The notes: a model not told the origin generated them from the letters alone. Positions 22,191-30,640 are shown, counted from the stretch's first letter. The stretch: DNA of 31,190 bases from UBA7477 sp045602925 (GCA_045602925.1 JAZSCN010000022.1:1-31190), one strand, 5' to 3'. A program made the numbers and translations.

Positions 22191-22967
22191 TTACTTAAGA
22201 AGATTTACTGTAAGAATAACTACACTCGTTATAATCATTACAATGCCGACAGCTCGGTTGAGAGTCTTTGTGCTCGCCTTGTTCGCAATTTTCGCTGCAA
22301 TTCTAGCCCATATAAGAGTGAATAAAACACAAAGCACCGTGCAAGCTATGTCGGGTATGCCCCCGATTGCGAAGTGACTTATTCCACCGGTAAGAGCCGT
22401 GAAAGCCATAATAAAAACGCTTGTTCCTACTGCCATGTGCATCTGGTAACCAAGGAAGCTTGTCAGAACAAAGAGCATCATCATGCCACCACCGGCACCA
22501 ACAAATCCACATATAAAGCCAACAATCGAACCACCGATGATAGATTTGATAAGTCTTGATTTTGCACTGCCCGACATCATCTGCTCTTTAGTTGTGGTAA
22601 CAGGCTTTAGCAGGAATCTAAGACCGATGAATAGCATAGCTATCTGCATCGTATTGCTCATTGCTCGTTCCGGAAGCAAGCTTGCAACCAGACTTCCAAC
22701 TATCGTCATAGCAAGTACGCTTATCATCATCGGCAGACTGTTTTTTATGTCTAGATTTCCACCCTTTTTGTAGGTGTAAGCACTTATACTGCTCGCCAGA
22801 ACATCGCTTATAAGCCCGATTCCAACAGCCTCGTATGCAGGTATGCCTAAAAAGGTTATAAGCATAGGGCCAACCACAGCAGCCGCACTCATACCGGCAA
22901 ATCCGGTGCCTATGCCTGCCCCTGCACCGGCAAGAAAGCATACAAGTATTTTAATAAACAAATCCAT
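22191..22967 (-). CDS. TSUP-family permease (TauE/SafE)
   Basis: 258 residues from ATG at 22967, chosen for GGAGGT eight bases upstream. About eight membrane helices in two inverted halves, each opening with a glycine-rich segment: GAGAGIGTGFAGMSAA near the start and GFICGFVGAGGGMMM in the middle, typical of the TauE/SafE (TSUP) family. These carry sulfite, sulfoacetate or other organic anions; the substrate is not evident. Divergent from the PfkB kinase with about 190 bp between, so the two might belong to one pathway, but nothing shows it directly. Confidence 0.9.
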   Translation of the reverse strand: MDLFIKILVCFLAGAGAGIGTGFAGMSAAAVVGPMLITFLGIPAYEAVGIGLISDVLASSISAYTYKKGGNLDIKNSLPMMISVLAMTIVGSLVASLLPERAMSNTMQIAMLFIGLRFLLKPVTTTKEQMMSGSAKSRLIKSIIGGSIVGFICGFVGAGGGMMMLFVLTSFLGYQMHMAVGTSVFIMAFTALTGGISHFAIGGIPDIACTVLCVLFTLIWARIAAKIANKASTKTLNRAVGIVMIITSVVILTVNLLK

Positions 22968-23050
22968 ATAGCAGTTACCTCCAAGTATCGCAATGCTGTT
23001 TTTAATGGCCATTAGTAAGCATCAATTTATGCAGCATAAACATACTAGTA

Positions 23051-23079
23051 ATTATAACATCATCTAAGATAAAAATCAA
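23051..23079 (-). promoter_or_regulatory. Promoter of the TSUP permease
   Basis: On the minus strand TTGATT (23074-23079), 17-bp spacer, TATAAT (23051-23056). Confidence 0.7.
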
Positions 23080-23090
23080 TGAATATTCTC

Positions 23091-23119
23091 TTGACATTAA
23101 AATATATGTGTAGTAGAAT
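23091..23119 (+). promoter_or_regulatory. Promoter of the PfkB kinase
   Basis: TTGACA (23091-23096), 17-bp spacer, TAGAAT (23114-23119). Confidence 0.75.
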
Positions 23120-23157
23120 TAAGGTGATTAAACGGCTATTTGCTTGTGGAGGTACTT

Positions 23158-24063
23158 ATGAATTACGAAATTTATATGCACGGTCAGATTTTGGGAACAC
23201 ACTCGTTTTTGTTGAGAGATGGATTTTTACAGCCTGACGAATATTCGGAAATAAAAGCAAAATACTTTCTCCCGGGTGGAGAAACAGGTACAGCAGCTAC
23301 TGTCTTAGCATCTCTCGGTGCAAGTGTAAAAATCGACGGCACCCATATAGGCAGGGAAGTTGCACCGCTTATAAAGGAGTTTTATAAGGATAAAACCGTC
23401 GACCTCTCATCTCTCAATTTTGACGAGGAATACGAGGGACTTATGGACTATGTCGTAATAGTAGGACTTGTAAGGTCACCTATGGGCGTGTTCGGAGCAC
23501 TCTATGAGGAAGGCGCAAAAAGACGCTGGAATATGCCTAAGGAAGAAGATATCGCAGGATGTAAGGTCGCAGCGATTGACCCGTTTTTTATAGAAGCAAC
23601 ACAGGAAACTGCCGAACTGTGCGTAAAACACAGTAAGCCATTTGTCACGATAGATTGCCACCACGATAGCTACCTGCATCAGCACTGTGCAATTAATGTT
23701 GTCTCTAAAGAGTGTACAAGTTCAGAGCAATATAAGAATAAAACAGTCGAGGAGATTTATAAACTCCTTACCGATAATACAGACGGCCTTGTAATTATCA
23801 CTCGTGGAGAAAACGAAATGCTCTACGGCAGAAAAGGTCAGCCTATGAAGAAAATGAAGCCTTTTGAAATCGAGGTAAAGAGCACACTCGGAGCAGGCGA
23901 TACCTTTAAGGCAGGTTGTGTCTATGGCTTGCTCAAGGGCATGAGCGACGATGAAATAGTACGCTTTGCAAGTGCCTGCTCAGCTATCGCAATATCAAGA
24001 TTCCCTCTGCCTCTTAACCCACCAACTATGGACGAAGTGCAGAAGCTTTTAATTGGAAATTAA
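23158..24063 (+). CDS. PfkB-family carbohydrate kinase
   Basis: 301 residues. PfkB fold: an N-terminal substrate region with PGGETGTAATVLASLGA, and the C-terminal signature STLGAGDTFKAG (about 242-253) holding the anion hole and catalytic Asp. VIITRGENEMLYG precedes it as in ribokinase-like enzymes. It should phosphorylate a sugar or nucleoside with ATP in the cytoplasm; the substrate cannot be told from sequence. GGAGG stands five to nine bases before ATG 23158. It has its own promoter, and ends at the bidirectional terminator at 24123. Confidence 0.88.
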   Translation: MNYEIYMHGQILGTHSFLLRDGFLQPDEYSEIKAKYFLPGGETGTAATVLASLGASVKIDGTHIGREVAPLIKEFYKDKTVDLSSLNFDEEYEGLMDYVVIVGLVRSPMGVFGALYEEGAKRRWNMPKEEDIAGCKVAAIDPFFIEATQETAELCVKHSKPFVTIDCHHDSYLHQHCAINVVSKECTSSEQYKNKTVEEIYKLLTDNTDGLVIITRGENEMLYGRKGQPMKKMKPFEIEVKSTLGAGDTFKAGCVYGLLKGMSDDEIVRFASACSAIAISRFPLPLNPPTMDEVQKLLIGN

Positions 24064-24122
24064 GAGCAAAGTAATGCAAGCCTTAAAAACATATAAGTAA
24101 TTTATGTAGAATAATGAAATAT

Positions 24123-24163
24123 AAAAAGCTTGGTATACCCAGATAGGTACGCCAAGCTTTTTT
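24123..24163. terminator. Bidirectional terminator between convergent genes
   Basis: AAAAAGCTTGG (24123-24133) pairs with CCAAGCTTTTT (24152-24162), with inner TACC/GGTA. A and T tails suit both directions. Confidence 0.88.
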
Positions 24164-24172
24164 CGTTAGTTT

Positions 24173-24499
24173 TTATTTATTTCGCTTTTCAAATAAATCG
24201 TCTATTAAAAATTCAACCTTGCCCTTGTCACGCTCCGAAAGATAACGCCACTTGAACAGTAGGTTCTGTTCTTCTTTGGTAATCGAGGTGTCATTTGTGT
24301 ATGAAAACCTGTCAGCAATATAGTCAAGACTTACTCCGTAAAAATCAGCAAGCTCTATAGCCCTCACGAATGGAAGCTCTATCTCTCCCTTTTCATACTT
24401 TCCGTAATATTGCGCAGTCGTATCAAGGTAAATAGCTACATCTCGCTGAGTTTTGTCAGCATCCTCTCGTAAATCTCTAAGCTTTTTGTAATATGCCAT
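24173..24499 (-). CDS. XRE-family transcriptional regulator
   Basis: 108 residues from ATG at 24499, with AGGTGG eight bases upstream. The N-terminal helix-turn-helix of the Cro/CI type covers about residues 6-62: LRDLREDADKTQRDVAIYL, then TTAQYYGKYEKGEIELP and AIELADFYGVSLDYIADR. A short helical C-terminus (EEQNLLFKWRYLSERDKGKVEFLIDDL) may dimerise. It is divergent from the SH3/CAP lipoprotein gene; their promoters overlap, so it may control both itself and that gene. Confidence 0.9.
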   Translation of the reverse strand: MAYYKKLRDLREDADKTQRDVAIYLDTTAQYYGKYEKGEIELPFVRAIELADFYGVSLDYIADRFSYTNDTSITKEEQNLLFKWRYLSERDKGKVEFLIDDLFEKRNK

Positions 24500-24527
24500 A
24501 TATGACACCACCTTTCGTCTATATTCT

Positions 24528-24577
24528 ATCATATCAGGTTTTAAAACATTGACAAACAAACTACAAAACATTATAAT
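24528..24577. promoter_or_regulatory. Overlapping divergent promoters
   Basis: Plus strand: TTGACA (24549-24554), 17-bp spacer, TATAAT (24572-24577). Minus strand: TTGTCA (24550-24555), 16-bp spacer, TATGAT (24528-24533). The two -35 boxes occupy the same bases, so polymerase can serve only one gene at a time. Confidence 0.75.
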
Positions 24578-24651
24578 TATTATATATCATAACTACATAT
24601 GGTTTATGACGGCTCTATATTTGAAAAATGCTAAAATTGGAGGAAAGTATC

Positions 24652-26118
24652 ATGAAGAAAACAATAGCATTATTGATGTGTGGATTATTTATGTCCCTCA
24701 CAGCCTGTGGCAATAGCGATAGCTCGTCGACAGCACCTCTGCCCGATGTAGATACTACCACGACAACCACAACAGCAACAACTACTACAACTACATCAAA
24801 GACAACTGAAACTGTGACCGAAGCAGAGACTACAACCTCTGAAACAGAAACAACAACTACTACTGTAACAACCACTGAGTCGGTTGAAACAACAACCCCT
24901 GCAGAAACAACAACTACAGTTGCAACATCTATCAAGGTAACATCAGCAAGTGGCACAATGTATACTAATTGCGTAGCTAATATGCGTAGCGGAAATTCTG
25001 CAAGCTACCCTGTAGTACAACAGCTCAAGCAGAACACAAAGGTGACAATTACCGGAAAGTGTGATAACGGTTGGTATAAGGTTGAAGCGAATGGCAAGAG
25101 CGGATATATGTCAAACACCGTTCTCTCGAAGGATAAGGTGACAACAACGTCCACCACAAAAAAGCCTTCAGACAGCCCATCAAATGCCAAGTTTAAAAAG
25201 GGCGATACGGTGTATGTTATTTATGATGCATTAATATATGAAGAACCCGATGAATCATCGCACATTGTAAACATGATTTATGAAAATCGCAAATTAGAGG
25301 TTGTCGGTGAGCCTATAAATGGTTTTTATCCTGTTGATATTAATCACCCAGACTTTGACGAAATAGTATATATTAAAGAATATAAGATTTCTAAGCAAAA
25401 GCTCGAGGACCCTAAAAAAGTAATATCCATTATGTATGCAAAGGATAGCGTGGATTTAAGAACAGAAAATTCAGCTAATGCTCCTGTGGGTACCAAATTA
25501 CCTAAATACCATAAGTTTGCTGTGACAGGTATATGCGATAATGGTTGGTATGAAGTACGAGAAATGCATTACTATAGTTTAGAAGAAGTATATGGACCGC
25601 ATGGATATCTCGCTCCAGGCTCACTTGTTACAGAAGAAGAAATGCTACGTCTTGAGGCAGAAGAATGGAGAGAAAGAGATCTTCAGACAGCTTACGATGT
25701 GATTGATTTGGTCAATGAGCTCAGAGTGGAAAAAGGATTGAATGAGCTTGAAGCACACGAGATACTTATGGATGCCGGTATGGTAAGAGCTAAGGAACTT
25801 TCTATTTTCTTCGACCATCAAAGACCAAATGGTAAAAGCTGTTTCTCTGCAATAGATGAAGCAGGCGGAAAAGATGTATTCGGTTCTTGTGGTGAGAATA
25901 TTCATCTGGATAGGTTTTATACGGCAACTGATATATTTGACGCATTTTACGAGAGCGAAGGGCATAGAGCGAATATGTTAGGAGCTGGTTTTGACTGTAT
26001 CGGAGTTGGCGTATATACATGTCGCGATGCTGTATACGAAGGTGTAGAATATTCATCACTTACGTACTGCGCTATGATGCTCGGTGGAGAAACCCAATAT
26101 TTCATAATTTCTCAGTAA
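24652..26118 (+). CDS. Lipoprotein with SH3-type repeats and a CAP (SCP-like) domain
   Basis: 488 residues. Lipobox LTAC (Cys19), then a Thr/Glu-rich spacer to about residue 95 that can cross the cell wall. Three bacterial SH3-like domains follow: about 97-162 (NMRSGNSASYPVVQQL, DNGWYKVE), a divergent one about 185-245, and about 255-328 (DLRTENSANAPVG, DNGWYEV). The C-terminal CAP domain (about 345-485) has VIDLVNELRVEKGLNEL, the FDHQRPNG loop, GENIH and SEGHRANML. SH3 repeats usually bind wall peptides; bacterial CAP domains have no settled activity. GGAGG nine bases upstream supports ATG 24652. Single-gene unit ending at 26131. Confidence 0.9.
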   Translation: MKKTIALLMCGLFMSLTACGNSDSSSTAPLPDVDTTTTTTTATTTTTTSKTTETVTEAETTTSETETTTTTVTTTESVETTTPAETTTTVATSIKVTSASGTMYTNCVANMRSGNSASYPVVQQLKQNTKVTITGKCDNGWYKVEANGKSGYMSNTVLSKDKVTTTSTTKKPSDSPSNAKFKKGDTVYVIYDALIYEEPDESSHIVNMIYENRKLEVVGEPINGFYPVDINHPDFDEIVYIKEYKISKQKLEDPKKVISIMYAKDSVDLRTENSANAPVGTKLPKYHKFAVTGICDNGWYEVREMHYYSLEEVYGPHGYLAPGSLVTEEEMLRLEAEEWRERDLQTAYDVIDLVNELRVEKGLNELEAHEILMDAGMVRAKELSIFFDHQRPNGKSCFSAIDEAGGKDVFGSCGENIHLDRFYTATDIFDAFYESEGHRANMLGAGFDCIGVGVYTCRDAVYEGVEYSSLTYCAMMLGGETQYFIISQ

Positions 26119-26130
26119 TATTAACACTGT

Positions 26131-26153
26131 GCCCCACCTCAAGGTGGGGCTTT
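26131..26153 (+). terminator. Intrinsic terminator of the SH3/CAP lipoprotein gene
   Basis: GCCCCACC-TCAA-GGTGGGGC (26131-26150) followed by TTT. Confidence 0.85.
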
Positions 26154-26155
26154 AT

Positions 26156-26329
26156 CTATTGCATCATAGAGCCCAGGTCGTCCATAACATTTCCGATTGC
26201 CTTAATTGCACGCGCAGTGTTCGACTTGAGCTTGCGCTTTTCCTTCGCTGTGGAGTTAGCAACCGTGTATGCAACAGCACCTGCTGTCATTCCAACGGCT
26301 ACGCCCTTCGCAATTGATGAAAGCTTCAT
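26156..26329 (-). CDS. Small 57-residue protein with hydrophobic N-terminus and basic middle
   Basis: Starts MKLSSIAKGVAVGMTAGAVA, with an AGGA ribosome site about 10 bases upstream. Residues 5-22 are a small-residue-rich hydrophobic helix that could enter the membrane. The middle (STAKEKRKLKS) is strongly basic and the end (AIKAIGNVMDDLGSMMQ) is amphipathic. The architecture is like YtxH-type small proteins, but no family assignment is made. It has a plausible promoter at 26366-26395. The frame is conserved-looking in codon use, and the convergent terminator at 26131 abuts its stop. Confidence 0.7.
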   Translation of the reverse strand: MKLSSIAKGVAVGMTAGAVAYTVANSTAKEKRKLKSNTARAIKAIGNVMDDLGSMMQ

Positions 26330-26365
26330 AAAATCACAGTCCTTTCAATATAGCTTGTAAGAAAT

Positions 26366-26395
26366 ATTATGCCTAAAACTTTAGCTTAAATTCAA
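26366..26395 (-). promoter_or_regulatory. Candidate promoter of the 57-residue protein
   Basis: On the minus strand TTGAAT (26390-26395), 18-bp spacer, CATAAT (26366-26371), about 37 bp before the ATG. Confidence 0.5.
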
Positions 26396-26535
26396 AAACA
26401 GCTTACTCTCTGTGCTGGAAAACTTCTAGAGTATATGTTGTAATTTTTTATTATAAAAAGATTTTGAAAGAAAAGAATCCGTTAAATTGCTATAAAATGA
26501 GCAACCAAGCTTGTGAAGTTTGTTGATTAAAATTA
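26396..26535. other. AT-rich intergenic stretch
   Basis: Nothing beyond A/T-rich sequence is seen between the two divergent promoters; no gene, repeat or strong hairpin. Confidence 0.6.
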
Positions 26536-26600
26536 TTGACATTTCGAAGCTTTTGGCGTATTATAATTATTAGTGTAAGCCGTCTTAAAATTACGGCTTA
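26536..26600 (+). promoter_or_regulatory. Promoter and leader hairpin of the antiporter-trmL operon
   Basis: TTGACA (26536-26541), 17-bp spacer, TATTAT (26559-26564). A stem TAAGCCGT (26576-26583)/ACGGCTTA (26593-26600), followed by TTTTAG, lies within the first few tens of bases of the transcript and could act as an attenuator or 5' stabiliser. Confidence 0.65.
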
Positions 26601-26632
26601 TTTTAGTGTAGCTTTGGAAAGAGAGAATTATA

Positions 26633-27925
26633 ATGACAATATTATTACCGGTTTCAATAGCCCTTCTTACAGGACTTATAATGACAAGAGTTTTCAAGCC
26701 TTTAAGGCTCCCATCTGTTACAGCATATCTTATCGCAGGCGTGATGATAGGACCATACTGCCTCGGCAGACTCGGAGTAGATGGAATTGGCTTTACCTCA
26801 TTATCTCAGGTGGAAGGCCTCTCGGAGATTTCTCAAATCGCACTCGGCTTTATCGCATTCTCGATAGGTAACGAGTTTAGAGTAAAGGATTTAAAGCAGA
26901 TAGGTAAGCAGGCTTTCGTTATCGGTATATTCCAAGCCCTCGCAGCAACTCTGCTCGTCGACGTCGCCTTGCTTGGCGTGCATCTTCTTATGCCTGATAA
27001 GATTTCCTTGGCGCAGGTTTTAACACTCGGCGCAATCGCAACAGCTACAGCCCCTGCCGCTACCCTTATGGTAGTAAGACAGTATAAGGCAAAAGGAAAG
27101 CTCACAAATCTCCTTCTCCCAATCGTTGCACTCGACGACGCTGTCGGACTTATAGTTTTTGCAGTGTTCTTCGGCGTTTCAAAAACACTCGTTGTCGGAC
27201 AGCTTGATATTATTTCAATCCTAGTAAATCCACTTATAGAAATCCTTATGTCACTCGTGCTCGGTGCAGTAATGGGATATATCCTGACTCAGCTCGAAAA
27301 AATGTTCAACTCTAATACAAACCGTCTTAATATGACAATCGCATTCGTATTTTTGACCGTTGCACTTTCAACAATAAAGAGCGAGTACGGTAGCCTTCAT
27401 TTCGGATTCTCACCACTGCTCGTTTGTATGATGCTAGGAACAATATTCTGCAACATCTGTCCGCTCTCTCACGACCTTATGGGCGCAACAGATAAGTGGA
27501 CATCTCCACTGTTTGCACTGTTCTTTGTTATAAGCGGTGCAGAGCTTGAGCTTTCTGTCTTCACAGATGCCGCAATTGTTGGTATCGGCCTTGTGTATAT
27601 CCTCTTCAGATGTGCAGGTAAGTATTCAGGTACCTTTCTTAGCGCAAAGGCAACAAAGTGCGACGCGAAAACCTGCAAATTTCTCGGTATCACACTTTTC
27701 CCACAAGCCGGCGTAGCACTCGGAATGTGTGCAACAGCAATGGAGCTCGGTGAACAAGGTGTGCTTATAAGAAACATAACTCTCTTCGCTGTGCTTATCT
27801 ACGAAATCTTTGGCCCAATGTTTACAAAAATGGCTCTTACAGCCTCGGGCGATATCCAGCCTATGTCCGACGAGGTTAAAAACCGCCGTCACCATAAGCT
27901 CCGTGAAGCAAGTGAGAAGAATTAA
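26633..27925 (+). CDS. Cation:proton antiporter, CPA2 family
   Basis: 430 residues. About twelve membrane helices. LPSVTAYLIAGVMIGP near the N-terminus, ATATAPAATLMV (135-146) and the paired acidic LDDAVGL (Asp168-Asp169) mark the Nha/Kef-type exchanger core, where the Asp pair or its partner binds ions. There is no regulatory nucleotide-binding domain at the C-terminus. It probably exchanges Na+ or K+ for H+ at the cytoplasmic membrane. A GAGAG site stands about ten bases upstream. The trmL gene follows 12 bp after, in the same transcript. Confidence 0.88.
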   Translation: MTILLPVSIALLTGLIMTRVFKPLRLPSVTAYLIAGVMIGPYCLGRLGVDGIGFTSLSQVEGLSEISQIALGFIAFSIGNEFRVKDLKQIGKQAFVIGIFQALAATLLVDVALLGVHLLMPDKISLAQVLTLGAIATATAPAATLMVVRQYKAKGKLTNLLLPIVALDDAVGLIVFAVFFGVSKTLVVGQLDIISILVNPLIEILMSLVLGAVMGYILTQLEKMFNSNTNRLNMTIAFVFLTVALSTIKSEYGSLHFGFSPLLVCMMLGTIFCNICPLSHDLMGATDKWTSPLFALFFVISGAELELSVFTDAAIVGIGLVYILFRCAGKYSGTFLSAKATKCDAKTCKFLGITLFPQAGVALGMCATAMELGEQGVLIRNITLFAVLIYEIFGPMFTKMALTASGDIQPMSDEVKNRRHHKLREASEKN

Positions 27926-27937
27926 GGAGAGGATAGC

Positions 27938-28429
27938 TTGGCAACACTCAATATCGTTATTATCGAGCCACAGATTCCACAGAATACAGGGAACATCTCC
28001 CGTACCTGCGCCGTAACAGGTGCGGCACTCCATCTCGTAAAACCTTATGGCTTTACAATTTCAGATAAACAGCTCAAAAGAGCAGGGCTTGATTATTGGG
28101 ATAAACTCACTATATATGAGTACGAAAGCCTCGAGGAGTTTATGGAGAAAAACAAGGGCGAAAAAATGTTTTTCTTTACAACAAAGGGCAAAAAGGTTCA
28201 TAGCGATGTAAAATATCCAAACGGCGCATTTTTAGTGTTCGGTAGGGAAGATAAGGGACTCCCCGAAAAACTGCTTTTTGAAAATATGGAGTCTTGCGCA
28301 AGAATACCAATGCGAAACGATTTGCGTTCTCTTAATCTCTCGAATTCCGTCGCAATAGCTACCTATGAGGTGCTAAGACAATGGGATTACCCCGACTTGA
28401 GCCGTGAGGGAAGGCTCACACAATATTAA
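27938..28429 (+). CDS. trmL: tRNA (cytidine(34)-2'-O)-methyltransferase TrmL
   Basis: 163 residues from a TTG start with GGAGAGG five to eleven bases upstream. A SPOUT (trefoil-knot) methyltransferase: motif 1 IVIIEPQIPQNTGNISRTCA, motif 2 FLVFGREDKGLPE, motif 3 IPMRNDLRSLNLSNSVAIATYE. The length matches the TrmL/YibK family, which acts as a homodimer and methylates the wobble nucleotide of tRNA-Leu using S-adenosylmethionine. Transcribed with the antiporter gene and ended by the hairpin at 28439. Confidence 0.95.
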   Translation: MATLNIVIIEPQIPQNTGNISRTCAVTGAALHLVKPYGFTISDKQLKRAGLDYWDKLTIYEYESLEEFMEKNKGEKMFFFTTKGKKVHSDVKYPNGAFLVFGREDKGLPEKLLFENMESCARIPMRNDLRSLNLSNSVAIATYEVLRQWDYPDLSREGRLTQY

Positions 28430-28438
28430 GTCTATCAA

Positions 28439-28475
28439 ATGCAAGGATTTTTTATTCAAAACCCTTGCATTTTTT
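28439..28475 (+). terminator. Intrinsic terminator of the antiporter-trmL operon
   Basis: ATGCAAGG (28439-28446) pairs with CCTTGCAT (28463-28470), followed by TTTTTC. The 3' arm contains the -35 of the pgk promoter. Confidence 0.85.
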
Positions 28476-28493
28476 CTTAGAATGTAGTACAAT
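28465..28493 (+). promoter_or_regulatory. Promoter of pgk
   Basis: TTGCAT (28465-28470), 17-bp spacer, TACAAT (28488-28493), with the -35 inside the preceding terminator. Confidence 0.7.
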
Positions 28494-28564
28494 GTAAAGG
28501 TAGCGTTGTTAAGCTTTTAACAACCGAAGAATCAAAACAAATTTTTAGAGAGGATGTCAAAATT

Positions 28565-29779
28565 ATGGCAGGACTAAACAAGATTACAGTTGAAGATTTA
28601 AATGTCAAGGGTAAGAAGGTGCTCGTAAGAGTTGACTTTAACGTTCCACTTAAGGATGGCGTTATCACAAACGACAACAGAATTACAGCAGCTCTCCCTA
28701 CAATCAATAAGCTCACAGAGAACGGCGCAAAGGTTGTACTTTGCTCACACCTCGGTAAGCCAAAGAACGGCCCAGAGGATAAGTTCTCACTCGCACCTGC
28801 AGCTGCAAGACTTGCAGAACTCGTAACAGCTAAGGTTACATTTGCAAAGGATGATACAGTTGTTGGCGAAAACGCTAAGAAGGCTGTTGCTGAAATGAAC
28901 GACGGCGATATCGTAGTTCTCGAAAACACAAGATTCAGAGGTGCTGAAGAAACAAAGAACGGCGAAGAGTTCGCTAAGGAACTCGCTGAGCTCGTTGACG
29001 GCGAAGCTTTCGTAATGGACGCTTTCGGTTCTGCTCATAGAGCACACGCTTCTACAGCAGGCGTTACAAATTTCGTTAAGGAGACAGCTGTTGGTTACCT
29101 CATGCAGAAGGAAATCAACTTCCTCGGCAACGCTGTTGAAGACCCAGTTAGACCTTTCGTTGCTATCCTCGGTGGTGCTAAGGTTGCTGATAAGCTCAAC
29201 GTAATTAACAACCTCATCGAAAAGTGCGATACACTCATCATCGGTGGCGGTATGGCTTACACATTTCTCAAGGCCCAGGGTAAGGAAATCGGTACATCAC
29301 ACGTTGACGATACTAAGCTCGACTACTGCAAGGAAATGATTGCTAAGGCTGAGGCTATGGGCAAGAAGCTCTTACTCCCTGTTGATACAACAATCACAAA
29401 GAACTTCCCAGACCCAATCGATGCTGAAATTGAGGTTACAGTTTCTGAAACAATCCCAGCTGATATGATGGGACTCGACATCGGTACAAAGACTCAGGAG
29501 CTTTACGCTGAAGCTGTAAAGAGCGCAAAGACTGTTGTTTGGAACGGTCCTATGGGCGTGTTCGAAAACCCAATTCTTGCAAAGGGTACAATCGCTGTTG
29601 CTAAGTCACTCGCTGAAACAGATGCTACAACAATCATCGGTGGTGGCGACTCTGCTGCTGCAGTTATCCAGCTCGGCTTTGCTGACAAGATGAGCCACAT
29701 CTCTACAGGTGGTGGAGCTTCTCTCGAATACCTCGAAGGTAAGGTTCTCCCAGGTATCGACGTAATCGCTGACAAGTAA
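28565..29779 (+). CDS. pgk: Phosphoglycerate kinase
   Basis: 404 residues, near the usual bacterial length of about 390-415. Transfers phosphate from 1,3-bisphosphoglycerate to ADP in glycolysis. Substrate-binding VRVDFNVPLKDGVITNDNRI at the N-terminus, LCSHLGKPK, LENTRFRGAEETKN, the hinge region, VVWNGPMGVFE and nucleotide-binding IIGGGDSAAAV are all intact. Codons are strongly biased (AAG, GCT, CTC, ACA), as expected for a highly expressed gene and distinct from the ABC and regulator genes. GAGAGGAT lies about ten bases upstream of the ATG. Confidence 0.97.
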   Translation: MAGLNKITVEDLNVKGKKVLVRVDFNVPLKDGVITNDNRITAALPTINKLTENGAKVVLCSHLGKPKNGPEDKFSLAPAAARLAELVTAKVTFAKDDTVVGENAKKAVAEMNDGDIVVLENTRFRGAEETKNGEEFAKELAELVDGEAFVMDAFGSAHRAHASTAGVTNFVKETAVGYLMQKEINFLGNAVEDPVRPFVAILGGAKVADKLNVINNLIEKCDTLIIGGGMAYTFLKAQGKEIGTSHVDDTKLDYCKEMIAKAEAMGKKLLLPVDTTITKNFPDPIDAEIEVTVSETIPADMMGLDIGTKTQELYAEAVKSAKTVVWNGPMGVFENPILAKGTIAVAKSLAETDATTIIGGGDSAAAVIQLGFADKMSHISTGGGASLEYLEGKVLPGIDVIADK

Positions 29780-29988
29780 TTTTGAATTCTCACTTGAGGT
29801 GTTTTAAGGGATTTAATAACTGTTATCTCTTGTTATAAAAATCTCGGCACCCCTTGAAAATACTAAAGTTTTCGTGGATATCCTCTCCATCACATCGTGT
29901 ATCGTGTTATATCGTTCTACCTTGTTTATGAACCCTCATAAGGGAAAAAACAAGGGAAAGAAAACCATAAAAGCAAGATATAGATGGG
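29780..29988. other. Intergenic stretch with a nested hairpin
   Basis: No gene. At 29920-29955 CCTTGTTT pairs with AAACAAGG around an inner CCCT/AGGG, giving a stable cruciform without a plus-strand T run; on the minus strand it is followed by a pyrimidine-rich segment. A clear terminator for pgk is not seen. Confidence 0.5.
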
Positions 29989-30036
29989 TTGACAAACGTC
30001 TGTGAACATGATATTGTCAAAAAAGACCAAACGGTC
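29989..30036 (+). promoter_or_regulatory. Promoter and palindromic operator of the TetR gene
   Basis: TTGACA (29989-29994), 17-bp spacer, TATTGT (30012-30017). GACC-AAAC-GGTC (30025-30036) straddles the transcription start and fits a TetR-type operator for self-repression. Confidence 0.75.
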
Positions 30037-30058
30037 ACTAATAATAGTTGGAGTCAAT

Positions 30059-30640
30059 ATGCAGGTACAAAAAGATTACATCCGAACTGGAATATTGGAA
30101 TCTGCATTGGAAGAATTCAGTGCGAAGGGCTTTCGTAATGCTACTATGAGTTCTATTGCAGATAGTTGTAATATTAGTAAAAGCAATCTGTATCGATATT
30201 TTTCATCAAAGGAGGATATTTGTCATGAGATTTTAGCTAAGCCTTCTTTGGAAATTAAGAATGCCTTGAAGATTCTTACCGATACAGAACTACTGATGTT
30301 TTCAAATGATGAAATTGCACAGCACATGACGGAAGCACTTTTTCCTGTTATGTTGAAATACAGGAAAGAAATGATGATTATCATTAGTTCTGATGCCCCG
30401 GAAGAGGGTGTGGCCTTAAAGCAGATGGTTGAGAAGGAATTGATGAAGAATTTTATGGCTTTTGATCCGCAAAGAACGCCGGAAGGTTTTGCGGCATCAC
30501 TGGTGAAAATGCTGATGGCAGGGATTGAAAACATCTTGGAGAATTATATATCAGAGGAAAATATGAAAGAGCAACTTAATTCTTTGTTGCGTTACCACTT
30601 AAGAGGTGTGCTTGCTTTTTCAATGCTCAGGAAAGAGTAA
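30059..30640 (+). CDS. TetR/AcrR-family transcriptional regulator
   Basis: 193 residues from ATG at 30059, with GGAG six bases upstream. The N-terminal helix-turn-helix is clear: ILESALEEFSAKGFRNATMSSIADSCNISKSNLYRYFSSKEDI (two motif halves joined). The C-terminal helical domain (from about residue 70) is the ligand and dimer part and is not assignable to a ligand. A longer in-frame reading back to 30002 would include the promoter and operator, so it is rejected. A terminator follows at 30652; the partial membrane protein beyond may be its target. Confidence 0.93.
   Translation: MQVQKDYIRTGILESALEEFSAKGFRNATMSSIADSCNISKSNLYRYFSSKEDICHEILAKPSLEIKNALKILTDTELLMFSNDEIAQHMTEALFPVMLKYRKEMMIIISSDAPEEGVALKQMVEKELMKNFMAFDPQRTPEGFAASLVKMLMAGIENILENYISEENMKEQLNSLLRYHLRGVLAFSMLRKE

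Noticed and set aside
24615..24956. Minus-strand frame rich in Val and Ser opposite the lipoprotein start
   Set aside because: It is the antisense of the Thr-rich linker codons (ACA/ACT), which gives valine runs; no ribosome site.
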